Source: Gemmatimonadota bacterium (lineage in GTDB: Bacteria > Latescibacterota > UBA2968 > UBA8231). From it: a stretch of DNA of 54,173 bases. Positions 8,094 to 16,428 of the stretch are shown here, piece after piece. The notes beneath the pieces are model-generated. The model searched no databases. It was given only the letters and a program-made list of their open reading frames with translations, and was not told where the DNA came from. The translations under genes and the position numbers were made by a program. Position 1 is the stretch's first letter, and each line of letters begins with the position of its first letter. The stretch is from the NCBI GenBank assembly GCA_028875335.1, contig JAPPEF010000078.1, positions 1-54,173 of the forward strand, given 5' to 3'.

Positions 8094-8443
8094 CACCATT
8101 TTGCAAAGTTACATCTTATAATTATTGATTGTTACAAATTAAAGCAGGTAATTATTTATCTTTTGCAAAAATCATATATTTTCTTCTTATCGCACCTTGC
8201 GTAGGGACTCGCATGCCGATTCCCTCGTTGTACATAGCCATAATGTTAGTGGAGGGGTCGCTCCCCTTCTCTTCGCTGGCGAATAGTCCGAATCACCTTC
8301 GGCATTCCCGGAGATGGCTCGCACCATCAGGTAGAGCGGCTGGCTTTCATACCGGAGGAGTCCAACGCTCCGAGCGTGTACTGTTAGCTGGTATGACCAC
8401 CAATGGGGCAACCTAACCCAAGCCGAGCAAATAACACATCGCA
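8094..8443. other. gene-poor stretch between the Ig-like and STAS genes
   Basis: The first 100 bases (8094-8190) are AT-rich with no recognisable motif beyond the operator-like repeats next door. From 8191 the base composition returns to normal. A minus frame of 85 codons opens with GTG overlapping the STAS stop at 8444; its product is Cys/Trp-rich, resembles no family known to me and lacks a good ribosome binding site. I do not call it a gene. No RNA gene or insertion-sequence end was seen. Confidence 0.4.
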
Positions 8444-8737
8444 CTAATCATCTATCCACGTCTCCAAACCCCAGCTTTTTAACGTGCTCTGTATGGAAGG
8501 AGCCAGTTGCTGGAAGCGCAACGTCAGGCCCAGTTGTCCCAAACGGGTCGCCTCTCGTCCAAGCAATGGATTGAGGCTCCGCACTTCGTTAGCCACGATG
8601 CAGACCTCCGTTACCCCCTCTTCGACATGCGATTGTAGGCACTCATACAAGATGTCGAACTCCGTCTTATTGATATATCCCATGAGTTCGATGGTTAAGG
8701 TCCGACCGCAGCGATTCAATGTGTTGATGCGCACCAT
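8444..8737 (-). CDS. small STAS-like domain protein
   Basis: 97 residues. The order strand (LTIELMGYIN), helix (KTEFDILYECLQSHVEEG), strand (TEVCIVANEV), helix (NPLLGREATRLGQLG), strand (LTLRFQQL), helix (APSIQSTLKSWGL) matches a STAS domain of anti-sigma-factor antagonists and polar organiser proteins. The phosphorylatable Ser/Thr of the usual DSxG loop is replaced by SLNPL, so classical kinase/phosphatase switching is doubtful. It starts 37 nt after the TlpA-like gene on the same strand and is presumably its operon partner behind the -24/-12 promoter. Cytosolic; partner unknown. No anti-sigma kinase is in the window. Confidence 0.6.
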   Translation of the reverse strand: MVRINTLNRCGRTLTIELMGYINKTEFDILYECLQSHVEEGVTEVCIVANEVRSLNPLLGREATRLGQLGLTLRFQQLAPSIQSTLKSWGLETWIDD

Positions 8738-8774
8738 GCTGATTATAGACCAACCTTAGGGTCGGGTGTCTCCC

Positions 8775-10835
8775 TCACAGACTTTTCTCGATTTTCGCCA
8801 CAACCTCATCAACGTCCGATACCCTCAGACGATCCTCCACAATCAGCCCTTGGGGATCGACCAGATAATACCGAGGGATGACGAACACATTATAAGCTTG
8901 CGTTACTTGGCTGTCCGAGCGCACGTGGACGCCTTGGATCTGGTGTTTGGCAATAGCCCGCTTCCAAGCTCCTTCATTCGCGTCCAATGAGACATTGAGG
9001 AAGACGACCGGCTGAGCAGCCACTTGTTCCTTGATCTTGCGGAGAGTCTCCAAATCGCCGATGCACGGGCTACACCAACTCGCCCAAAAATCCATCAAGA
9101 CCACCTTACCCTTGAACTGGCTCAGCGATACGGGTTGGCCATCGGGGTCAGAGAGGGTGAAATCGGGAGCGGGTTGCCCAGGTTGTAGGACTAGGGTCTT
9201 GTTCATTTCCGCTTGCAGGGCCTCGGTGTATTCGGGGAAGGGATTGCTCTCCACAAAGGATTGCCAGCGAGCATCCACATAGGCTTCAAGGCCATGCCTA
9301 ATTCCATTCATCAACTCTACGGCGAGAAACCAGTAGAGTACCCGCCCTTCCAGTTTTTGCTTGGCTAGGTCGTATCGTTCTGCAGCCCCTGGGGAGAAAG
9401 GAAAACTCGGTCCGGCAAAGATGGAGTCGAGTTGGGCTTGGGTGGCTGGCGATAGATCCAAGGCCGCGAAGTCAATCCTTTGGGATAGTTTGAGTGGTTT
9501 GCGATTTTGGTACATGGAGTCGAGTTGGGCTTGAGCGGCGAGTGATAACTTCAAACTCGACAAGTCAACCTTTGTCGATAGCGGGCGATTGTGCATGTAT
9601 TTGGACCATTCGTTGGACCATTCGTTAATTTTTGCCATGGGCACATGGAAGGTCAAACGCCCGCCCGTCGTATCGATCTTCGCGGTATCACTGATGGTTG
9701 TACTATGCTCCTCATAAGCGTCGAGTTGGGCTTGAGTGGCGGGTGATAACTCTAACCCCAACCAAGCGGCCTTTTCGGACACACTGATCTTGATCTCTCT
9801 GGGGTCTGCGTACATGGAGTCAAGTTGGGATCGGGCGCTCTCCGACAGACCCAATCCCGACAGATCGATCATCTGTGATAATCTAAGCTCTCTGTTCGCG
9901 TCGTGCATGGAGTCGAGTCGGGTGCGGACGGACTCCGACAGACCCAATCCCGACAGCTTATACATATCGGAAAGTCTAAGTGATGACCCGTCCGACTTTG
10001 CCTCCAACGCTAGGGTATTCACCAGAAACCTGAGATACTCCCCCACGCCGATAGCCTTCTCATCTATCAGGGGAATTTCTTGTAGGGAGTCGTAGTAGTC
10101 CGGGGGAACCGCTCTTCTTCTGTCAGGGTCGGCACTGGCCGAGCGCGCTAGGACGCCGTTGCGAAACGAAAGCAGTGGATAGGCAGTCATCTGCTCGGCC
10201 CACTTGTAGTTGAAAAAGGCCGTCATACAGTCGATGAACCCTGGAGAAAGTGCGTATCGCTCGCGTCCCTCGGCGAGCAAGACAAACTCATCCTGACGCC
10301 GCTGTTTGACTTGGCGTGCAAACTCTTCGGGCTCCAGCGCATAGTCTGGTTCAAAGGCACTATGTTGAGGCCAGAACTCGGCTAAGAAGCGATTATTTTC
10401 CGCTCCCCGGCCGCTAAAAGTCAGGGAGTAAGAGGAAACTGTACTGTGCGAATGACTGTGCGAATGGTCGGATTCCGTCGCCGCCGAAGAGTCGGCCTCC
10501 GCCACCTCAGCGAAGGTCACGACCGCGTGCAGGCTATCGCCGGGTTCGACAAAGAAAGGGATGCTGTGCTCACCTTTGTAATGCCCGGTGACAAAAATTC
10601 CTTTGGGAATGTTCAAGAGAAGGGCAAAGCGGTTTTGCTCGTCCAAGACGATGTGGTGTTGGGACGGCCCGGGAGCAAGGAGCGGCTCGTGGCGGAACTC
10701 GATTTCCCGCGACGGAGGGTTGTGGACCTCGCCAGTGATGATCACGGCGTGGGACTGACTTTGGGCGCTTGCTGGGGCTAGACATAAGCTCAAGGGGGCG
10801 ATCAAGGCCACTATGGCTGCGACATATACGTTCAT
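8775..10835 (-). CDS. secreted TlpA-like thioredoxin-fold protein with internal repeats
   Basis: 686 residues from ATG 10835, preceded by GGAGA; the longer frame upstream runs over the promoter and is rejected. A signal peptide (MNVYVAAIVALIAPLSLCLA, cleaved near ASA) is followed by a DUF4369-like beta domain (to about 110), a His-rich DHSHSHSHS (123-131), and a helical region. About five copies of a 31-residue repeat with core LxLSxxxQAQLDSMY lie at 285-480. The C-terminus is AhpC/TlpA thioredoxin (PAPDFTLSDPDGQPV; WCSPC at 587-591). It probably reduces or isomerises periplasmic disulfides or cytochrome cysteines. The repeats are not part of the usual TlpA plan. Likely sigma-54 dependent. 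Confidence 0.8.
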   Translation of the reverse strand: MNVYVAAIVALIAPLSLCLAPASAQSQSHAVIITGEVHNPPSREIEFRHEPLLAPGPSQHHIVLDEQNRFALLLNIPKGIFVTGHYKGEHSIPFFVEPGDSLHAVVTFAEVAEADSSAATESDHSHSHSHSTVSSYSLTFSGRGAENNRFLAEFWPQHSAFEPDYALEPEEFARQVKQRRQDEFVLLAEGRERYALSPGFIDCMTAFFNYKWAEQMTAYPLLSFRNGVLARSASADPDRRRAVPPDYYDSLQEIPLIDEKAIGVGEYLRFLVNTLALEAKSDGSSLRLSDMYKLSGLGLSESVRTRLDSMHDANRELRLSQMIDLSGLGLSESARSQLDSMYADPREIKISVSEKAAWLGLELSPATQAQLDAYEEHSTTISDTAKIDTTGGRLTFHVPMAKINEWSNEWSKYMHNRPLSTKVDLSSLKLSLAAQAQLDSMYQNRKPLKLSQRIDFAALDLSPATQAQLDSIFAGPSFPFSPGAAERYDLAKQKLEGRVLYWFLAVELMNGIRHGLEAYVDARWQSFVESNPFPEYTEALQAEMNKTLVLQPGQPAPDFTLSDPDGQPVSLSQFKGKVVLMDFWASWCSPCIGDLETLRKIKEQVAAQPVVFLNVSLDANEGAWKRAIAKHQIQGVHVRSDSQVTQAYNVFVIPRYYLVDPQGLIVEDRLRVSDVDEVVAKIEKSL

Positions 10836-10890
10836 CAGATTTTCTCCAAGGTTTGAGGAGGACCATGCGGTGCGTAGCTGAGAAGATATA

Positions 10891-10906
10891 GGCACATTCT
10901 GTGCCA
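10891..10906 (-). promoter_or_regulatory. -24/-12 (sigma-54) promoter for the TlpA-STAS operon
   Basis: Read on the minus strand the site is TGGCAC-AGAAT-GTGCC. The GG and GC dinucleotides are separated by exactly 10 bases, and the -24 half is a perfect TGGCAC against the consensus TGGCAC-N5-TTGC. The implied start near 10880 leaves a 45-nt leader with GGAGA before ATG 10835. The site is also a palindrome, so a repressor operator cannot be excluded. The enhancer-like repeats upstream and the sigma-54-type activator gene next door support the call. Confidence 0.6.
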
Positions 10907-10923
10907 AGGATTGGGCCACTGAC

Positions 10924-10954
10924 AAAAAAATCCTTTAGGACACCCTAAAGGATT
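10924..10954 (-). terminator. Rho-independent terminator of regulator B
   Basis: On the minus strand a perfect 11-bp stem AATCCTTTAGG / CCTAAAGGATT with loop GTGT is followed by seven T. It lies 236 nt past the stop of regulator B and 18 nt before the -24 element of the TlpA operon, so it separates the two transcription units. The plus-strand side has no T tract. Confidence 0.8.
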
Positions 10955-11027
10955 GAAAAACATGACACTTAAAACAATGGTATGGAACTTTATATGATGC
11001 GTGACCCCGCCATCAGCACAAGACAAC

Positions 11028-11085
11028 ATACGAGATTCCGTATGAATTATACGAGATTCCGTATGAATTATACGAGATTCCGTAT
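11028..11085. repeat. three 21-bp-phased palindromes, enhancer-like sites
   Basis: ATACGAGATTCCGTAT occurs at 11028-11043, 11049-11064 and 11070-11085 with the same linker, a 21-bp period (two helical turns). Each unit is an inverted repeat ATACG-N6-CGTAT. The array lies about 155-200 bp upstream of the inferred TlpA start, the distance usual for binding sites of NtrC-type activators, and directly behind the gene of such an activator (regulator B). Binding is inferred from arrangement only. Confidence 0.65.
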
Positions 11086-11190
11086 AGACCGAGGCCAGCC
11101 TGTATCCCCGGCGACAGGAAGCCGTGAGCCTTACAAATTTGATTTTGTTTTTGAATTAGAACCGCGCTCAATCCCGGTCAAATATGTGCT

Positions 11191-14100
11191 CTACGCTCCC
11201 GCGCCAGGCTTTTTCGGTTTCCGCAGGCCGTACTTGCGCATCCGCGAGCGCAACCGTTCCGGGTTCATGCCCAGCAGCCGGGCCGCCCCCCAATCGCCAT
11301 AGATAATCCAGTTGGCGGCTTGGAGTGCTGCTAGGAGTTGTTGCTTTTCTTCCTCCCCTTCGGCGGGCTGGGCAAGCGGCGAAAACGACTTCTTTGCGTC
11401 CGTATCCCCGGTTCGTTGTCCAACCGTCAGGAACGACAAATCATCCACCCGAATGACACAGTCCTTGCACAGCAAGACCGCACGTTGGATCAGATGCTCC
11501 AACTCCCGCACATTCCCCGGCCAAGCATACCCCTGCAAGTGCGCGACCACCCCCTCGTCTAGCGTCGGCACCGGACGCCGCAGGTGCTGGGCATATCGCT
11601 CGACAAAATGCACTGCCAAAGCCGGGATATCCTCTTGCCGCTGCCGCAGCGGTGGAAGCTCTAACGTGAAAACGCTTAGGCGGTAGAACAGGTCTTCGCG
11701 GAACGTGCCCTCTTGGATGGCTCGCCGCAAGTCGCGGTTGGTCGCCGCAATGACCCGCACATCCACGCGCACAGGTTGCTCGCCGCCGACGCGGGTCAGG
11801 GCATTCTCCTCCAAGATGTGCAGCAGCACCCGCTGAGACTCCAACGGCAAATCGCCGATCTCATCGAGAAAGAGCGTGCCGCCATCGGCCAATTCAAAGC
11901 GGCCGAGTTGACGGCTAGCAGCCCCGGTAAAGGCCCCTTTCTCGTGGCCGAATAATTCGCTTTCAACCAACCCGGTCGGCAGCGCCCCGCAATTGACTTG
12001 GATGAAGGGCCGCTCGCGGCGAGTGCTTGTCTCGTGGATGGTCTGCGCTAGTAAGCCCTTGCCCGTGCCGGTCTCGCCCAGCACCAGCACGGTCATGGCC
12101 GTCTCGGCGACGCGCACGGTCTGCTCTATCACTTGGCGCATAGCCCAACTCTGGCTGTGCACGACGTGGTCGGTAGCTCGCAGTACGCTTTCAAGGGCAT
12201 GGATGCGTTCAGTTTTGGCGTCGGGGAGGATCTGAATCTCCACGCTGGCGACCTCGGACAGCAGGCCATCGCGGTCCATCGTTCGCACCTCAAAGCAATA
12301 CTCGCCCACCGGCAGGGAGCTATACACGACCTCATCAGCGACCACAAACGCCCTCCATTGTTCCGTCGGGTCGCGCCCTAACAGCCGGTGGCTGTAGCGC
12401 ATCTGTCCCGCGCCAGTGCGGAAGCTGATGCCTTGGAAGAGAATGCGAATTTCAGGCGTGCTCTCGGGGCAGGATACAGCTTCGGGGGCGGTCAAGAGGG
12501 TGCCGGCCATGACCTCGCGGATGACCAAGCGCGGCGATGTGTGTCCCGGCTGGTAGGCAACCAGCCCCGCCCGCGTGCCAAACCACAGCCCACCGCGACG
12601 GTCGCACAGGACGGCTTCGACCATGTTTTCGAGGGCAGATGGTCCCAAGCGGATGCTCTGGAAGGTCGCGCCATCGTAGCGGAGAACGCCGCCGCCGCTG
12701 GTGCCCATCCAGATATTGCCTTGCGAATCAGCCGTCAGCGCCAAGATGCCATTGGCCGACAACCCAAACTGCTCGGCAGTAAACCGACGCACCTTCCGCG
12801 ACGAGAGATCAAGGGCGAAAAGCCCCTTGGCCGTACCCACCCACAGGGTGTTCTGGTGTTCCCACAAGACGTTGACGTAAGCGATGGACTCTGCTTCGGC
12901 CATATCCGCCGGACGCAGGTGCCCATCCTCATAACAGTAGAGTGCTGGTACTAATCCAACTGAACCGAGCCACAATACTCCGTCTTGGTCTCGCAGCAGC
13001 GTTCCGACCCAGAATACCCCGCCTTGGTCTTGCAGCGCGGTACTGCATTCATCAAGATGGATAAAGCGATTTTTCTCTATCCAGCCAACGCGGCCCTCGG
13101 ACGTGCCGACCCAGATACGCCCTTGCCCATCTTCGCATAGCCCAGCGATTTCTTCGGGATGGGGATCTGCGACCACTGCGATCGCTTGTGGCGTTTGGCC
13201 TTCCCACTTGTACACCTTGCCCGCACTCCCACCACTCCAGACTTGCCCTTGGCCATCCACCACTATCGCCGAGACGATCTCCCCCGTCTCGACCGGGCAG
13301 ATTTGCCCCTCTTCCATGCAGGCCATACCCCCCATCGTACCAATCCACATCCGTCCCTCATGGTCTTCGCCTAAGTGGCGAATCTCGCGGTCTGGTAGGC
13401 CGTCGGCTTCCGTGTAGCGCCGGATACTAGCTGGATCGCAAAAAATTAGCCCGCCCCCCCAAAGCCCGATCCAGATATTGCCCTCGCGGTCCTCGTATGT
13501 CAGCCGCGTAGCCGAAAAGTCAATATCTGGCAAGGAAGCAGAAAAAGGATACCACTCCTGCCCGTCGTGTACCACCACGCCGCGGTGGGTCAGCCAGAGC
13601 CAGCCCCTCTCGTCAGCCCGCACGTGCCGCGTCCCGTGCTGTACCATCCCCTCATCGCCCTTGCCCACGTTAATGAACTCAAGATGTTGGTCCTGTGGGT
13701 CGTAGCAGCCGATCAAGACTTCGGTACCCGTGTAATGGAGACTAATCCACAGATGGCCGGAGGGATCTTGGGCGAACTTCCAAGGCCATTGGCTCACCCG
13801 GTCGCCGATACCCATGTGCTGTCCATCCAAACTGAGGGCGCCTCCCCACGTCGCAAACCAAGTAGTGCCTCCCGCGTCAGTGGCCATATCGTACACCCAC
13901 TCCAGCGGTTGGCCGCCAACTTCGGTTATGCACTTTATGAAGTGCCCCTCGACAAACCAAGCCACACCCGCGCCCGTCAGCACCAGAATCGAGCCATCGG
14001 GTTGGGCTTGCAGACCCAAAATCTCGTTGGAAGGCAGGCCGTGCTCAGTGGTGTACACCTGAAAACCGCGTCCGTCGTAGGCAGCAATCCCACCGCCGAA

Positions 14101-14346
14101 CGTACCGAACAAGAGCCGCCCGTCCGCTTCCTCGGCGATGGCCATGACCGTCAGATTGGGCAGACCATCTTTGAGGCCAAAGTTATCAAACCGAGCGCTG
14201 TCGAACCGGCTGACGCCGCCGTCGGCCGTGGCGATCCAGAGAAAGCCCTGGCGGTCTTGGTAGAGGTCTTCCACGTGCATCCCAGCCAGCCCATCAAAGA
14301 CTGTGTATTGGCTGCTCAACACGTGCTCAAAGGATAGGTCGTTCAT
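11191..14346 (-). CDS. propeller-AAA+-Fis one-component regulator B with intact GAFTGA
   Basis: 1051 residues from ATG 14346 (a TTG seven codons upstream also opens the frame). Same plan as regulator A: Reg_prop repeats to about residue 605 (WIATADGGVSRFD, LWFGTRAGLV), Y_Y_Y domain (about 625-708), NtrC-type AAA+ (about 733-950), Fis-type HTH (GAARLLGMNPERLRSRMRK). The AAA+ domain is complete: GETGTGKG, ELFGHEKGAFTGA (GAFTGA at 804-809), TLFLDEIGD, FREDLFYRL, WPGNVREL. No membrane segment or receiver domain, so ligand sensing by a cytosolic propeller probably drives the ATPase directly. A terminator follows. Enhancer-like repeats and a -24/-12 promoter lie just downstream, before the TlpA operon, its likely target. 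Confidence 0.88.
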   Translation of the reverse strand: MNDLSFEHVLSSQYTVFDGLAGMHVEDLYQDRQGFLWIATADGGVSRFDSARFDNFGLKDGLPNLTVMAIAEEADGRLLFGTFGGGIAAYDGRGFQVYTTEHGLPSNEILGLQAQPDGSILVLTGAGVAWFVEGHFIKCITEVGGQPLEWVYDMATDAGGTTWFATWGGALSLDGQHMGIGDRVSQWPWKFAQDPSGHLWISLHYTGTEVLIGCYDPQDQHLEFINVGKGDEGMVQHGTRHVRADERGWLWLTHRGVVVHDGQEWYPFSASLPDIDFSATRLTYEDREGNIWIGLWGGGLIFCDPASIRRYTEADGLPDREIRHLGEDHEGRMWIGTMGGMACMEEGQICPVETGEIVSAIVVDGQGQVWSGGSAGKVYKWEGQTPQAIAVVADPHPEEIAGLCEDGQGRIWVGTSEGRVGWIEKNRFIHLDECSTALQDQGGVFWVGTLLRDQDGVLWLGSVGLVPALYCYEDGHLRPADMAEAESIAYVNVLWEHQNTLWVGTAKGLFALDLSSRKVRRFTAEQFGLSANGILALTADSQGNIWMGTSGGGVLRYDGATFQSIRLGPSALENMVEAVLCDRRGGLWFGTRAGLVAYQPGHTSPRLVIREVMAGTLLTAPEAVSCPESTPEIRILFQGISFRTGAGQMRYSHRLLGRDPTEQWRAFVVADEVVYSSLPVGEYCFEVRTMDRDGLLSEVASVEIQILPDAKTERIHALESVLRATDHVVHSQSWAMRQVIEQTVRVAETAMTVLVLGETGTGKGLLAQTIHETSTRRERPFIQVNCGALPTGLVESELFGHEKGAFTGAASRQLGRFELADGGTLFLDEIGDLPLESQRVLLHILEENALTRVGGEQPVRVDVRVIAATNRDLRRAIQEGTFREDLFYRLSVFTLELPPLRQRQEDIPALAVHFVERYAQHLRRPVPTLDEGVVAHLQGYAWPGNVRELEHLIQRAVLLCKDCVIRVDDLSFLTVGQRTGDTDAKKSFSPLAQPAEGEEEKQQLLAALQAANWIIYGDWGAARLLGMNPERLRSRMRKYGLRKPKKPGAGA

Positions 14347-14477
14347 AATTAATTCTTCCGAGGTCAATCAACTTGTTTTAGTTATTTAATCAATATCGCC
14401 ATGCACCACGCCGCCGCGCCAGTTTCCGCACCCCCTTTGGCCGTCAATTCGCGCCTTCCCATCGTCCTGCCCCATCC

Positions 14478-14506
14478 TTGACATTTCGCAGTTCAAAGCA
14501 TAAAAT
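14478..14506 (+). promoter_or_regulatory. sigma-70-type promoter of the TPR-efp-acc-gcvH operon
   Basis: TTGACA (14478-14483), a 17-nt spacer, and TAAAAT (14501-14506): a near-consensus housekeeping promoter. The start would be near 14513, about 37 nt before the ATG of the TPR gene. It sits in the intergenic region divergent from regulator B. Confidence 0.7.
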
Positions 14507-14549
14507 AGCCCTCGTTTCAACCGCCTTAGCACCTCCCATTCTTATCGCC

Positions 14550-15380
14550 ATGGCCAACTCCATAGCCAAACTGGAAAAAGCATTCCGACGCGATCCAGAT
14601 TCCCCGCACTTCGCTCGCCTCGCCGACCGCTATCTCAAGCGCGGGCGCACCGAGCGCGCCCTCGAGCTGTGCCAAAAGGGCTGTGCGAGTTTTCCCGATT
14701 ACGCCACTGGCTTTATCGTCCTCAGCAAGTGCTATGAGAAACGGGGGGACTTGGAAGAAGCGCGCGAGGCCATGGGGCAAGCCCTGCGGCTCGACCCGGA
14801 AAACCCCAGCGGGTACAAGCGCCTCGCCCACCTCTTTGAGCAACTCGGCGTCGCGCCGCTGGTCTTGCAAAGCCTGCGCCAAGCCGCGTACCTCGACCCT
14901 TTCGACGCCTCCCTAGCAAAGCGGATCAACCGCTTCGCTGGCCAAACCCACCAAGACGCCCCCACGCCCGAACCCGAACCCGAAGAGCTTGTCGTCAGCG
15001 CAGCATCGCAGACCCTAGACGCCAAAGCCGCTCAGCCTCAAGCTCTACCACCACCCCAGCCGTCAGAAGACGAAGACCGCGACGCTCTATACGGCGACAC
15101 CGATGACAGCGAATTGTTCCGCCTCTTGCAGGAGATAGAAGAAAAAAAAGGGCCCGAACCGGTACCCGCACCTGCAGAACCACCCCCGCTGGCCGACAGC
15201 GAGCCGAGCGCACCAAAAAGCAAGCGCATCGCCACTATGACGCTGGCCGAAATCTACACCACTCAGGGCTTGACTCAGAAGGCGATCGAAACCTATCGCG
15301 AGCTCCTCGAACAGGAGCCGACCAACACCATCATCCGCAGCAAGCTGGCTTCGCTAGAACAAAGCAGCAACGCGCACTAA
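14550..15380 (+). CDS. TPR-repeat protein
   Basis: 276 residues from ATG 14550 (MANSIAKLEKAF); the longer frame would begin inside the promoter. Three N-terminal tetratricopeptide repeats (about residues 10-130: HFARLADRYLKRGRTERALEL, GFIVLSKCYEKRGDLEEARE, GYKRLAHLFEQLGVAPLVLQ) are followed by a Pro/Glu-rich linker (about 135-225) and a last TPR at the C-terminus (TLAEIYTTQGLTQKAIETYR). No signal peptide, so probably a cytosolic scaffold. First gene before efp, 10 nt apart. The same C-terminal TPR after a disordered linker is seen in scaffold proteins of several phyla, but no function can be assigned. Confidence 0.8.
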   Translation: MANSIAKLEKAFRRDPDSPHFARLADRYLKRGRTERALELCQKGCASFPDYATGFIVLSKCYEKRGDLEEAREAMGQALRLDPENPSGYKRLAHLFEQLGVAPLVLQSLRQAAYLDPFDASLAKRINRFAGQTHQDAPTPEPEPEELVVSAASQTLDAKAAQPQALPPPQPSEDEDRDALYGDTDDSELFRLLQEIEEKKGPEPVPAPAEPPPLADSEPSAPKSKRIATMTLAEIYTTQGLTQKAIETYRELLEQEPTNTIIRSKLASLEQSSNAH

Positions 15381-15390
15381 CAGGAGCAAT

Positions 15391-15948
15391 ATGGCAGACA
15401 CCACGGATTTTAGAAACGGCTTTACCATGTCCCTCGACGGCGAGATCTTCTCCATCGTCGAGTTTCAGCACGTCAAACCGGGCAAGGGCAGCGCCTTCGT
15501 GCGCACCAAGCTCAAAAACACCAAAACGGGTGCCGTGCTCGACCGCACCTTCCGCTCGGGCGACAAGGTCGAGCAAATCCGGCTCGAAAAGCGCCAGATG
15601 CAATACCTGTATGCCGACCAAGGGCTATATTACTTCATGGACTTGGATACCTACGATCAGACCCCGGTGTCCGCAGAGATCGTCGGCGCGGCCAGCAACC
15701 TCCTCAAAGAAAGCGAGAACGCCTTCCTCCTCGTAGCGAGAGAAGAGGTCGTCTCCGTCGAACTACCCAACTTTGTCTCTCTTGTCGTCACCCACACTGA
15801 ACCGGGCGTCAAGGGCGACACCGCCACCGGCGCAGTCAAGCCAGCAACCTTAGAAACCGGCTACGTGGTGCAAGTGCCGCTCTTTGTCAATAAGGGCGAC
15901 CGGCTCAAGGTCGATACCCGCACTGGCGAATACGTAGAGCGCGCTTGA
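15391..15948 (+). CDS. efp: translation elongation factor P
   Basis: 185 residues, the usual length. EF-P relieves ribosome stalling at consecutive prolines. N-terminal KOW-like domain with FQHVKPGKGSAFVRTKLKN, whose tip Lys32 in PGKG is the residue modified (lysylated or otherwise) in many bacteria. Then the OB domains, with DTYDQTPVS and the C-terminal signature VVTHTEPGVKGDTATG. ATG 15391 has AGGAG six bases upstream. It heads the efp-accB-accC order common in bacteria. No epmA/epmB-type modification genes are in the window. Confidence 0.97.
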   Translation: MADTTDFRNGFTMSLDGEIFSIVEFQHVKPGKGSAFVRTKLKNTKTGAVLDRTFRSGDKVEQIRLEKRQMQYLYADQGLYYFMDLDTYDQTPVSAEIVGAASNLLKESENAFLLVAREEVVSVELPNFVSLVVTHTEPGVKGDTATGAVKPATLETGYVVQVPLFVNKGDRLKVDTRTGEYVERA

Positions 15949-15966
15949 GAAAGGACGACATCTCCT

Positions 15967-16422
15967 GTGAACGAAGGCAAGCTCCGCAAACTGCTAGAGC
16001 TTTTTCGCGATAGCGACCTAGAAGAAATAGAGGTCCAACACAGCTTCTGGCACGGCACGCGTATCCGCCTGACCCGCAGTCGTGCGCCCTCCCCAGTGGC
16101 ACCCGCTGCACCCATGCCCATTGCGCCGGCACCCACTGCGCCCACTACTGAGCTAGCCCCCACCGAAAAGACCGATGACGGCCTGCACGAGGTGCTCTCG
16201 CCCATGGTTGGCACGTTTTATCGCTCCCCCTCGCCCGAAGCCGATCCCTTTGTGAGCGAGGGAGATCGCATCGAAAGCGGCCAGACCGTCTGCATCATCG
16301 AGGCCATGAAGATCATGAACGAGATTCCGGCAGATGTCCAAGGCGAAGTAGTCGAGATCCTCGTCGGCGATGGCCAGCCTGTAGAATACAACCAAGCTCT
16401 GTTCAAAATTCGCCCTAGCTAA
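15967..16422 (+). CDS. accB: biotin carboxyl carrier protein of acetyl-CoA carboxylase
   Basis: 151 residues starting at GTG 15967. N-terminal helical segment ([19 protein letters not shown]), a Pro/Ala linker (residues about 40-65), then a biotinyl domain with [15 protein letters not shown] and the biotinylation site EAMKIMNE (Lys115). It carries carboxybiotin between AccC and the carboxyltransferase in malonyl-CoA synthesis. It lies 6 nt before accC in the same operon. accA and accD are not in the window. Confidence 0.97.
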   Translation: MNEGKLRKLLELFRDSDLEEIEVQHSFWHGTRIRLTRSRAPSPVAPAAPMPIAPAPTAPTTELAPTEKTDDGLHEVLSPMVGTFYRSPSPEADPFVSEGDRIESGQTVCIIEAMKIMNEIPADVQGEVVEILVGDGQPVEYNQALFKIRPS

Positions 16423-16428
16423 GAGGCT

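Noticed and set aside
8187..8444. 85-residue gene overlapping the STAS stop
   Set aside because: GTG start without ribosome binding site, no recognisable family, composition like random translation.
11028..11085. CRISPR array
   Set aside because: Three units with a 5-nt linker are far too short and lack spacers; they are phased palindromes.
10982..11302. plus-strand gene with TRFRMNY repeats
   Set aside because: Its repeats are only the translation of the palindrome array, and it runs antisense into the regulator B 3' end.
12388..12954. 188-residue plus-strand frame inside regulator B
   Set aside because: Shadow of the GC-rich regulator gene; no family match.
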